Source: Lacinutrix sp. | GTDB lineage: Bacteria > Bacteroidota > Bacteroidia > Flavobacteriales > Flavobacteriaceae | DNA: 64,000 bases | Reading direction: 5' to 3' | Assembly (NCBI RefSeq): GCF_029238095.1 | Contig: NZ_JAQWGS010000026.1 | Span: 240,135-304,134 of the forward strand | Shown: positions 39,226 to 49,024 of the stretch, piece by piece | How positions within the stretch are numbered: the first letter of the stretch is position 1 | How the letters are laid out: every line of letters begins with the position of its first letter | Made by a program: the position numbers and the translations under genes | The notes under the pieces: model-generated | What the model was told of the DNA's origin: nothing | Database searches by the model: none | Seen by the model: only the letters and a program-made list of their open reading frames with translations

Positions 39226-39315
39226 TGACAAATTTAATTACAATACAAAAATACAATTTTGAATGACTAATTACGAATGCATTGTATGAATTTTAACGCA
39301 TATTTATTTAATAAA

Positions 39316-39355
39316 AAAAGCCTATTTAAGAAATAAGTTCTTTAAACAGGCTTTT
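39316..39355 (-). terminator. Intrinsic terminator of the PAS-LuxR gene
   Basis: AAAAGCCT ... AGGCTTTT arms (39316-39323 and 39348-39355), extended inward by an imperfect TTTAAGAA / TTCTTTAAA pairing and flanked by A/T runs. It lies 75 bases after the LuxR stop codon. Confidence 0.6.
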
Positions 39356-39430
39356 AAAAAAATATTGATTATTAGCAAAAGCTAAGTTCAAAATAATAAT
39401 AAAACTCTACAATACTCAATTTGAGTAATT

Positions 39431-39976
39431 TTAAAGTATGGTTTTATTCATTTTAAGCATACCAATTAATTCTCCAGTTGAAGATATATTTAATTTCTTT
39501 AAAATGTTTCTTCTATGCGTGTCTACAGTATGAGGATTAATATTTAGTTTACTAGAAATTGCTTTGCTAGAATAATTTAAAACCAATAACCTAATAATAT
39601 CGCGCTCTCTATTACTAATTCCTGAATTTAATAATTTTTGAGAAAAATTATTATAATAAATAGTTTCGTACTCATTATTATTGTTTAACAGCATAGCTGT
39701 GGCTGTAATTGGCATTTTAATTTTATCTGAAAGCACTGTGTAGTGTGCTAAACCAATAATTGGCTTCATATCACTATCGAATGCTAGAGGTGTAGTATTT
39801 TGAATCACATTTACATAATCTCCTTTTGCATTTTTTAATCTATAATTCCAAGTATAATTTGCTGTTTCTCTTTGTGTTGCTGTAATTTCAGATAGTGTAA
39901 ACTCCATTAAATGATTTAAAGCAGATAGCCATGCTTCTATATCATCTGGATGAATTAAACTCCAGAAATATTTCAT
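39431..39976 (-). CDS. LuxR-type regulator, PAS C-terminal part and HTH (split gene, 3' part)
   Basis: A 181-residue frame. Residues 1-90 read as the second half of a PAS sensor (SLIHPDDIEAWLSAL, WNYRLKNAKGDYVNV). Residues 115-180 form a LuxR HTH (NRERDIIRLLVLNYSSKAIS, NPHTVDTHRRNILKKLN). The missing PAS N-terminus lies directly upstream at 39973-40200 in another frame, overlapping by four bases (ATGA). A ninth A in the run of eight (plus-strand T, 39980-39987) would fuse them into one protein of about 255 residues (ELKKKGMKYFW), the usual size for this family. Either the regulator is split, with coupled or slippage-dependent expression, or a base is missing in the sequence. Confidence 0.75.
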   Translation of the reverse strand: MKYFWSLIHPDDIEAWLSALNHLMEFTLSEITATQRETANYTWNYRLKNAKGDYVNVIQNTTPLAFDSDMKPIIGLAHYTVLSDKIKMPITATAMLLNNNNEYETIYYNNFSQKLLNSGISNRERDIIRLLVLNYSSKAISSKLNINPHTVDTHRRNILKKLNISSTGELIGMLKMNKTIL

Positions 39977-40200
39977 TCCTTTTTTTTAAGTTCTATTGGA
40001 TTTATACCCAAACAAGTTTTAAAATTTTTACTTATGTATTCGAACATTAATTCTTGAGTATTAGTGATGCAAAAAAATGTAGAACTATAAGGCAAAAAAC
40101 TATCAAGCTCTATTATTTTTTTAATGTGGTTTTCTAAAGAAGGATTACTGTAAGATTCGAAAATAGATTTGTAAATCTCTTTAATTTTTTGATGCTTCAT
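39973..40200 (-). CDS. PAS N-terminal fragment of the split LuxR-type regulator
   Basis: A 75-residue frame starting at an ATG (40198-40200). It contains a helical segment and the start of a PAS domain (FFCITNTQELMFEYISKNF, KTCLGINPIELKKK), then a TGA that overlaps the ATG of the next frame. On its own it lacks half of the PAS fold and any DNA-binding part. It reads as the 5' end of the gene continued at 39431-39976. Confidence 0.6.
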   Translation of the reverse strand: MKHQKIKEIYKSIFESYSNPSLENHIKKIIELDSFLPYSSTFFCITNTQELMFEYISKNFKTCLGINPIELKKKE

Positions 40201-40275
40201 GTAAACAAATTATATAAACCATTAAATTACCATTTTTTACAAATACAAACTAAGTTAAACATTAAAATTTAGAAT

Positions 40276-40911
40276 TTAACTAGGAAAACCGAGCATATCT
40301 CCCATTCCAACAGTAAAGAGCCAGCAACCATATATAGCGTGCTCTATGGTTACTAATAGTGTAGATTTTGTTTTTTTATATGTAAATGCGAAGAGTAAAC
40401 CTCCTAAAAAAGTAAGTATTATGACCAAAGCATTTCTAAAAAACAAATGTGCTAAGGAAAAAACTACAGCATTAATAAAAAGGAATACTTTTTTATTTTG
40501 AAATAAAGCATCATAACGACTAAAATAAAAGGTTCTAAATATTAGCTCTTGAGGATAAACAGAAAAAATAGAATAGATAAATAATAAAACAACCCATTTT
40601 AAAGGTTTATTAATTAGCACTTTAAAGAGGTTTGCTTTATCGAAGAAAAACACAAAATCCACAGTAATAATTACTATGACTAATAACTTTAGCATGGTGT
40701 TTTTAAAAAAAATATTCCAATTTATATGTTTTGCCAATTTTAACCTCTTGTTTTCAATTTTTAATAGTAAATATATAATGTAAAGGAACCCAATTATTGA
40801 AACTGTGAGCTTTATCCAAATTGAAAAATCTAAAACAAAACTAACTGGTACAAGAATAAATATGATAAAAAATTCTGATAATTTATAAGCAGTAGAATGC
40901 ATCATAACCAT
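40276..40911 (-). CDS. CPBP family intramembrane protease (short form)
   Basis: A 211-residue membrane protein with six or so hydrophobic segments. CPBP motifs are YPQELIFRTFYF (the first Glu of the usual EExxxR is Gln), FSLAHLFF (His) and TIEHAIYG (His). The Gln variant is common in short Bacteroidota members, but activity cannot be assumed. It starts 8 bases after the Lrp gene and is probably co-transcribed with it. The substrate is unknown. Confidence 0.78.
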   Translation of the reverse strand: MVMMHSTAYKLSEFFIIFILVPVSFVLDFSIWIKLTVSIIGFLYIIYLLLKIENKRLKLAKHINWNIFFKNTMLKLLVIVIITVDFVFFFDKANLFKVLINKPLKWVVLLFIYSIFSVYPQELIFRTFYFSRYDALFQNKKVFLFINAVVFSLAHLFFRNALVIILTFLGGLLFAFTYKKTKSTLLVTIEHAIYGCWLFTVGMGDMLGFPS

Positions 40912-40918
40912 TAATTTT

Positions 40919-41377
40919 TTATACAGAAATAGATGTTGTGTGTTTTACCTCATTAATCATAAAAGTACTGTGTGTACTACCAATATGACTAATACTAGTT
41001 AGTTTACTTACCATAAACTCCCTAAAAGCTTCCATATCTTTTACTAAAACTTTTAGTAAATAATCAAAATCTCCACTTATATGATAACATTCTAAAACTT
41101 CTGGCAATTTTGCGACTTCTTTTTCAAATTTTATAACATAGTCGTGCGTGTGTTTTTCTAATTTAATATGACAAAAAGCAACAAACGCTTTGTTGATTTT
41201 TTCCTTATTTACTAGCGCAACATATTTATTGATAACACCATTATTTTCAAGCTTTTTAATACGCTCATAAACAGCTGTTACAGACAAATTTAACTGATTT
41301 GACAACTCTTTATTTGTTTGCTTACTGTCTTTTTGAAGTAAGTGAATTAATTTAGTATCTAAAATATCGAAACTCAT
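40919..41377 (-). CDS. Lrp/AsnC family transcriptional regulator
   Basis: A 152-residue regulator. The N-terminal winged helix-turn-helix (LDTKLIHLLQKDSKQTNKEL, SVTAVYERIKKLENNGVI) is followed by the ligand-binding RAM/AsnC domain (AFCHIKLEKHTHDYVIKFEK, CYHISGDFDYLLKVLVKD). It is divergent from the methionine gamma-lyase-like gene with 176 bases between. That arrangement is usual when an Lrp-type protein controls its neighbour in response to an amino acid, here perhaps methionine; this is inference. Confidence 0.9.
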   Translation of the reverse strand: MSFDILDTKLIHLLQKDSKQTNKELSNQLNLSVTAVYERIKKLENNGVINKYVALVNKEKINKAFVAFCHIKLEKHTHDYVIKFEKEVAKLPEVLECYHISGDFDYLLKVLVKDMEAFREFMVSKLTSISHIGSTHSTFMINEVKHTTSISV

Positions 41378-41553
41378 TTTGGAAAAATTTTCAGTTAAAG
41401 TTATAAATTTAACAAAACATATTTAAAATAATCTAATAATAATTATTAATCTAGTTTTATTAACTAATTATTAAGTGTTCTATTGATTTATATTCTAAAT
41501 AATCTCAATTTTACATGATATAACTATAAACAATAAATTTTTTTCTAAAACTT

Positions 41554-42753
41554 ATGGCATTTAAACCAGCAAATAATATTCAAGACTTACAATATTTTGG
41601 TGAGTTTGGAGGTGTTAATCCTTCAATTTCAGATTCTTCAACTTATACTTTTTTATCGGCAAAAACCATGTTCGATACTTTTGAAGGAAATGCAGATGGT
41701 TGTTATTTATACTCTCGTCACTCTACTCCTTCTAATTTATATTTAGGAGAGGCACTTGCTGCTATGGAAGGCACAGAAACTGCTAATGTTACTGCTTCTG
41801 GTATGGGAGCAATTACTCCAGTAATTATGCAGCTTTGTCGAGCTGGAGATCATGTTGTTTCTAGCAGAACCATTTATGGTGGAACTTATGCTTTCTTAAA
41901 AAACTTTACTCCTAGATTTAATGTTTCAACTTCATTTGTAGATATTACAAAATTAGATGTAGTTGAAGCTGCAATCACTCCCAACACAAAAATACTGTAC
42001 TGCGAATCTGTAAGTAATCCTTTATTAGAAGTTGCAGATATTAAAGGTTTATCTAAACTAGCTAAAAAACACAATCTTAAATTAGTTGTAGATAATACGT
42101 TTTCACCTTTATCTATTTCTCCAGCAGAATTAGGTGCAGATATTGTAATACATAGTTTAACAAAATTTATTAATGGTTCTAGTGATACTGTTGGTGGTGT
42201 TATTTGTGGTTCTCAAGAATTTATTAATGATTTAAGAAACGTAAACGATGGTGCTTGTATGCTATTAGGTTCTACTATGGATAGCTTAAGAGCTGCTTCG
42301 GTTTTAAAAAACTTAAGAACTTTACATATTAGAATGCAACAACATAGTTTAAATGCTAGCTATTTAGCTAATAAATTTGAAGGTCTTGGACTAAAAACTG
42401 TTTATCCTGGTTTAGCTTCGCATCCTTCTCATGACTTATTTAAAAGTATGATGAATGATAAATATGGTTTTGGTGGCATGCTTACCATAGATGTTGGATC
42501 ATTAGAAAAAGCAAACGCTTTAATGGAATTGATGCAAGAAAAAAACTTAGGTTACTTAGCTGTAAGTTTAGGTTTTTATAAAACGTTGTTCTCTGCACCA
42601 GGAAGCTCTACATCTTCTGAAATTCCTGAAGACGAACAAGCTGAAATGGGTTTGAGTGATGGGTTAATTCGTTTTTCTATTGGATTAGATGCAGATATTG
42701 AGCGTACTTTTAATATGATGAAAGACTGTATGAAAACATTAAGCATTCTTTAA
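41554..42753 (+). CDS. PLP-dependent Cys/Met metabolism enzyme (methionine gamma-lyase-like)
   Basis: A 399-residue fold-type I PLP enzyme of the trans-sulfuration group. Marks are YSRHSTPSNLYLGEALAAMEG, the PLP-stacking region RTIYGGTYAFLKNF, YCESVSNPLLEVADI, VVDNTFSPL and the Schiff-base Lys in HSLTKFINGSSDTVGGVICG. Methionine gamma-lyase, cystathionine gamma-lyase and gamma-synthase are close in sequence. The absence of neighbouring synthesis genes and the divergent Lrp regulator favour catabolism, without proof. Confidence 0.82.
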   Translation: MAFKPANNIQDLQYFGEFGGVNPSISDSSTYTFLSAKTMFDTFEGNADGCYLYSRHSTPSNLYLGEALAAMEGTETANVTASGMGAITPVIMQLCRAGDHVVSSRTIYGGTYAFLKNFTPRFNVSTSFVDITKLDVVEAAITPNTKILYCESVSNPLLEVADIKGLSKLAKKHNLKLVVDNTFSPLSISPAELGADIVIHSLTKFINGSSDTVGGVICGSQEFINDLRNVNDGACMLLGSTMDSLRAASVLKNLRTLHIRMQQHSLNASYLANKFEGLGLKTVYPGLASHPSHDLFKSMMNDKYGFGGMLTIDVGSLEKANALMELMQEKNLGYLAVSLGFYKTLFSAPGSSTSSEIPEDEQAEMGLSDGLIRFSIGLDADIERTFNMMKDCMKTLSIL

Positions 42754-42776
42754 TTTAGAATTAAAATAATAAAATT

Positions 42777-42809
42777 AAAAAGCCTTTTGATTAATTTCAA
42801 AGGGCTTTT
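42777..42809. terminator. Bidirectional terminator between the PLP enzyme and the convergent hydrolase
   Basis: AAAAAGCCTTTTGA / TCAAAGGGCTTTT arms (42777-42790 and 42797-42809) around a 6-base loop, with A and T runs on the two sides. The genes converge here, and the hydrolase stop codon lies at the hairpin's edge. Confidence 0.75.
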
Positions 42810-43830
42810 ATATTCCTTTTAAACGTTGAAACATATTAGACATAGTCTCACCAAAATCATCAACTTTAGGAGCAAACGGTTTCATGTTTAATCTATTATT
42901 TTCCTTAAAAAGCATCAGGCTAAAAACAGATTCATATCCTTTTTTAGTTTTTACCAATGGGTACCTCAAATCATTGTATAAATATTCAGAATCAGTAGTT
43001 TTTTCAACACTATAATAATTGTTACTAAACCAAGCTAAGTCTTTTAAATCTTTATAGTCTAAAATTGAAATATCTTTGGTTTTTGGTAGTGTTTGCCATT
43101 CAGAAAAACGGCTACTTTCATCTAACAAAGAGTAGTAAGCAACCTTGTAAGATGTTTCGGTTTCTGCAATAGCATACCATAGAATATTATTTAATATTGA
43201 AGGTTGAGCACTGTATCTTAAATACTTAATGTTTTCTTCAGCTAAAGACGCTTTAAAAACACTATCTATATAAAGTTTATTTCCTATTGTAAATAGCATG
43301 TATATTGAACTTATTCCTATTCCAAATCTGAGCCATTGTACTCTTTTCATAGATTGTCTATTGTAAAACATTAAAACAATCATACAAATTAAAAAAGGTA
43401 ATGTATAAGCTGGATCAGCAACAGCAATATTATTAAAAGCTACTCGATAATTAGAAAATGGTGCAAATAATTGTGTGCCATATGGTGTAAAACAATCTAA
43501 TATTGGATGCGTGAAAAGTGCCCAAAAGAATAACAGAATCCAATTGTTTAATGTTGTTGTATCTTTTCTTTTTCCAGAATTATACAATATATACACCAAC
43601 CAACCAAAAAGAAAAGCTCCAATAACCGAAAACAAAATAGAATGCATAAAGCCACGATGAAAGAGCATATTATCTATTTCATTATTATAAAATAGTCTTC
43701 CAATAAATACATCTAAATCTGGAATTGTGCCAGCAATAGCACCAAAAAGCAAGGCTTTATTTCCTATCTTTCTTCCTAAAACTGCTTCTCCACAAGCTGC
43801 TCCTAAAACTATTTGCGTTAATGAATCCAT
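42808..43830 (-). CDS. YdjM-like membrane-bound metal-dependent hydrolase
   Basis: A 340-residue inner-membrane protein. The N-terminal domain is the LexA-binding/YdjM type (DUF457): MDSLTQIVLGAACGEAVLG, IPDLDVF, HRGFMHS and HPILDCFTPYGT supply the conserved His/Asp set. Four membrane segments and a soluble C-terminal domain of about 140 residues follow. The ATG at 43828-43830 gives the standard start; the frame also offers one 15 bases earlier. Some relatives affect phospholipids or the SOS response; no specific role is supported here. Confidence 0.82.
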   Translation of the reverse strand: MDSLTQIVLGAACGEAVLGRKIGNKALLFGAIAGTIPDLDVFIGRLFYNNEIDNMLFHRGFMHSILFSVIGAFLFGWLVYILYNSGKRKDTTTLNNWILLFFWALFTHPILDCFTPYGTQLFAPFSNYRVAFNNIAVADPAYTLPFLICMIVLMFYNRQSMKRVQWLRFGIGISSIYMLFTIGNKLYIDSVFKASLAEENIKYLRYSAQPSILNNILWYAIAETETSYKVAYYSLLDESSRFSEWQTLPKTKDISILDYKDLKDLAWFSNNYYSVEKTTDSEYLYNDLRYPLVKTKKGYESVFSLMLFKENNRLNMKPFAPKVDDFGETMSNMFQRLKGI

Positions 43831-43916
43831 AATTATTGCAAACATACATCAAGGAATTCAATTTGCATACTTTATTCTAAAATCGTAACATTACATATCT
43901 AAAAAAACTAACTAAT

Positions 43917-45581
43917 ATGCAAGACGATAATCTTTCGGAAATAGATATTAAAGATCAAAAAATAATAGATAATAAAGAATTAAACATCTTTGAAGCACTT
44001 GTTCCTGTTGTAATTTTAATGGGACTATTGGCTTATAATATCTTTTTTGTTGAAGATCAAGAATGGTTTGGTGGTTATACTAATCAAATTATTTTATTAA
44101 TAGGTGGATTTGTTGCAATGGTTGGTGGCTTCTTAAATAAAGTTCCTTTTATCGTCATGATTCAAGAAATTTGGGAAAACCTTAAAAGTGTTTTTGTGCC
44201 ATTAATGATTTTATTTTTAGTTGGTGCATTAGCAGGAACATGGCTAGTTAGTGGTGTAATTCCCGCAATGGTACATTATGGATTACAAGTTTTAAGTCCA
44301 GCTATATTTTTACCAGCTTCTGTTATTATTGCTGCAATTATTTCTATTGCAACAGGAAGTTCATGGACAACCTCTGCAACAGTTGGTATTGCTTTAATTG
44401 GTATTGGTAGCGCACTTGGTATTCCAACTGGAATGATTGCAGGAGCTGTAATTTCAGGCGCATATTTTGGAGATAAAATGTCACCCTTAAGCGATACTAC
44501 TAACCTTGCGCCTGCTATGGCTGGAACAGATTTGTTTACACACATTCGCTACATGACCATTACTACTGTACCTACAATAATAATTACTTTAATTGTTTTT
44601 TCTATTTTAAGCACAACTATTGACACATCAGGTAGTTCAGATACAGCATTTATATTAGAAACAATAGATACCTATTTTAATATAACTCCTCTTCTTTTCT
44701 TAGTTCCTGTTGGAGTAATTGTATTAATCCTATTTAAAACAAAACCTTTAATAGCTTTAGCTTCAGGTGTTATATTAGCAATAATATTTGCTTTTATTTT
44801 TCAACCAAAGCTTATTAGTTCTATAACAGATTCTTCTTCAAAAACTATAATAAATTCTATACTTACAGATACAAGTGTTGAAATTGATGATACAACTTAT
44901 AAAGCAGCTTTATCTGAACAAGATTTAGAAAAAATTAATAAAGATGAAAAGCTCCAAAATATTTTTACAGGCGATGATTTAAAAGGAGTATATACTGTTG
45001 AAAATTTAAAAACTTTCTTTTCATCAGAATATAAAGATCAAACTGTAATTAAAAATAAAGCTGAAAATTTAGATAAACTAATAACTATTAAAAGATTGAA
45101 AAAGCTTTTTAGTTCAGGAGGAATGAATGGAATGCTTTGGACTATTTACCTAATCTGTTGTGCAATGGTTTTTGGTGGCATTATGGATGCCATAGGTGCT
45201 TTAGCAAGAATAACAAAAGCATTACTATCTGTCGCAACTACAGTATTTGGTTTATTTGCAAGTACAGTAATTAGTTGTTTAGGTTTAAACGCAATTGCTA
45301 GTGATCAATATTTAGCATTAGTAATACCTGGAAAGATGTTTAAAAAAGCTTATGAAGATAAAGGATTAGCGCCAGAAAACTTAAGTAGAACTTTAGAAGA
45401 TTCAGGTACTGTAACTTCTGTACTTATTCCTTGGAATACTTGTGGAGCATACCAATCTGGAGTATTAGGTGTAGGTGTAGGTGAGTATTTTGTGTATGCC
45501 ATTTTTAATTGGTTAAGTCCATTTACAACTTTATTCTTTGCAGCTCTTAATCTTAAAATAAGACAAATAGCAAAAAAATAA
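43917..45581 (+). CDS. nhaC: Na+/H+ antiporter NhaC family, with a large internal loop
   Basis: Polytopic antiporter of 554 residues. Conserved segments include the SGAYFGDKMSPLSDTTNLA motif and, near the C-terminus, DSGTVTSVLIPWNTCGAYQ. Between the membrane segments ending near residue 300 and resuming near 400 lies a charged insert of about 95 residues (SEQDLEKINKDEKLQNIFTG and onward), longer than in typical NhaC. The insert looks soluble and helical. The gene is divergent from the YdjM-like gene, single, and has a strong terminator. Confidence 0.9.
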   Translation: MQDDNLSEIDIKDQKIIDNKELNIFEALVPVVILMGLLAYNIFFVEDQEWFGGYTNQIILLIGGFVAMVGGFLNKVPFIVMIQEIWENLKSVFVPLMILFLVGALAGTWLVSGVIPAMVHYGLQVLSPAIFLPASVIIAAIISIATGSSWTTSATVGIALIGIGSALGIPTGMIAGAVISGAYFGDKMSPLSDTTNLAPAMAGTDLFTHIRYMTITTVPTIIITLIVFSILSTTIDTSGSSDTAFILETIDTYFNITPLLFLVPVGVIVLILFKTKPLIALASGVILAIIFAFIFQPKLISSITDSSSKTIINSILTDTSVEIDDTTYKAALSEQDLEKINKDEKLQNIFTGDDLKGVYTVENLKTFFSSEYKDQTVIKNKAENLDKLITIKRLKKLFSSGGMNGMLWTIYLICCAMVFGGIMDAIGALARITKALLSVATTVFGLFASTVISCLGLNAIASDQYLALVIPGKMFKKAYEDKGLAPENLSRTLEDSGTVTSVLIPWNTCGAYQSGVLGVGVGEYFVYAIFNWLSPFTTLFFAALNLKIRQIAKK

Positions 45582-45596
45582 AAAATAGTATTATAT

Positions 45597-45628
45597 AAAA
45601 AAGCCAACACAATTGTGTTGGCTTTTTT
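45597..45628. terminator. Bidirectional terminator between nhaC and katG
   Basis: Perfect palindrome AAAAAAGCCAACACAA / TTGTGTTGGCTTTTTT, with T runs on both strands, in the convergent gap between the nhaC stop (45581) and the katG stop (45664). Confidence 0.88.
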
Positions 45629-45663
45629 TGCTATTAATCAATATAATGTATCCTGTACATTAT

Positions 45664-47910
<2,247 letters not shown>

Positions 47911-48082
47911 TTAACTCCACATAAATATAAATTGAATAAGATTATCTAACTATAGTTATAAACTATATAATTAATTTATTAAATAGTAATTAGTTATTGG
48001 TTTTAATAAAAATATTAGATTCTTAGGTATAAATTTTAAGTAGAATGTTTATTTTTAACATTCACTAAATAAAAACAAAAAA

Positions 48083-48589
48083 ATGGCAAAAATAACATTA
48101 GGAGGAACTCCAGTTGAAACAACGGGAAACTTACCAAAAGTAGGAGTAAAAGCTCCAGATTTCATATTAACAGTTAGTGATTTATCTACCCAGAAATTAG
48201 CAGATTTCGAAGGCACCAAAGTAGTACTAAATATTTTTCCAAGTGTAGATACTGGCACTTGTGCAACTTCTGTTAGATCTTTTAACAAAGAAGCAGCAGA
48301 AATGGAAAACACCAGAGTTTTATGCATTTCAAGAGATTTACCATTTGCTCAAGCTCGATTTTGTGGTGCAGAAGGTATTGATAATGTAATGATGTTGTCC
48401 GATTTTAAAACTGGCCAATTTGGTAAAGACTATGGACTAGAGTTTGCTAATGGTCCATTTGAAGGTTTACACTCACGTTGTGTAATTGTTTTAGATGAAA
48501 ATGGGATTGTAAAATACACTGAGCAAGTTCAAGAAGTTGCAGACGAACCCAATTATAAAGCCTCTTTATATGCGCTTTTAGATGAGTAA
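48083..48589 (+). CDS. tpx: Thiol peroxidase, atypical 2-Cys peroxiredoxin
   Basis: Thioredoxin-dependent peroxidase of 168 residues. The peroxidatic Cys is in the Tpx signature SVDTGTCATSVRSFN, and the resolving Cys in PFAQARFCGAEGI. Its start MAKITLGGTPVETTGNLP is typical. The last 8 bases overlap dagK, so the two are translated from one message. It is divergent from katG. Confidence 0.96.
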   Translation: MAKITLGGTPVETTGNLPKVGVKAPDFILTVSDLSTQKLADFEGTKVVLNIFPSVDTGTCATSVRSFNKEAAEMENTRVLCISRDLPFAQARFCGAEGIDNVMMLSDFKTGQFGKDYGLEFANGPFEGLHSRCVIVLDENGIVKYTEQVQEVADEPNYKASLYALLDE

Positions 48590-48953
48590 AAAAAAAGATT
48601 CCTTTTTAATAAACAGAATTAAAAGTATAGGCTTTGCGTTTAAAGGTGCTTACCTATTAATAACCACAGAAGCTAGTTTAAAAGTACAATTGTTTATTGG
48701 AGTTTTAATGACTGTTGCTGGATTTTATGTTGGGCTTTCGCCAACAGAATGGTGCATACAAATTTTAGTTATAGCATTAATTATGGCAATAGAAGGTGTT
48801 AACACTGCTATTGAAGAAATAGCAGACTTTATTCATCCGGAACATCATCCAAAAATTGGCTTGATAAAAGATCTAGCCGCAGGAGCCGTTTTTATAGTTG
48901 CTGTGGCTGCTTTTATTATAGGTTGTATTATTTATATTCCTAAATTTTTTTAA
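48582..48953 (+). CDS. dagK: Diacylglycerol kinase family protein
   Basis: A 123-residue inner-membrane protein with three membrane segments and the family signature EGVNTAIEEIADF (catalytic Glu and Asn). The basic N-terminus KKKDSFLINRIKSIGFAFKG precedes helix 1. Members phosphorylate diacylglycerol or undecaprenol; which lipid is used here is not clear. It overlaps tpx by 8 bases, and ftsK follows after 71 bases. Confidence 0.92.
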   Translation: MSKKKDSFLINRIKSIGFAFKGAYLLITTEASLKVQLFIGVLMTVAGFYVGLSPTEWCIQILVIALIMAIEGVNTAIEEIADFIHPEHHPKIGLIKDLAAGAVFIVAVAAFIIGCIIYIPKFF

Positions 48954-49024
48954 TCGCATTTAAATACAATTACTAATTAGGAATAACGTTAGTTATTTGT
49001 ATTTTTACGTCACATAAACATAAA

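Noticed and set aside
40276..40911. CPBP protein with QE instead of EE as a dead protease
   Set aside because: The Gln form is common in short members of this phylum, so loss of function cannot be claimed.
45597..45628. Perfect 32-base palindrome, possibly an operator or recombination site
   Set aside because: A/T runs on both sides and its place between two convergent genes make it a textbook bidirectional terminator.
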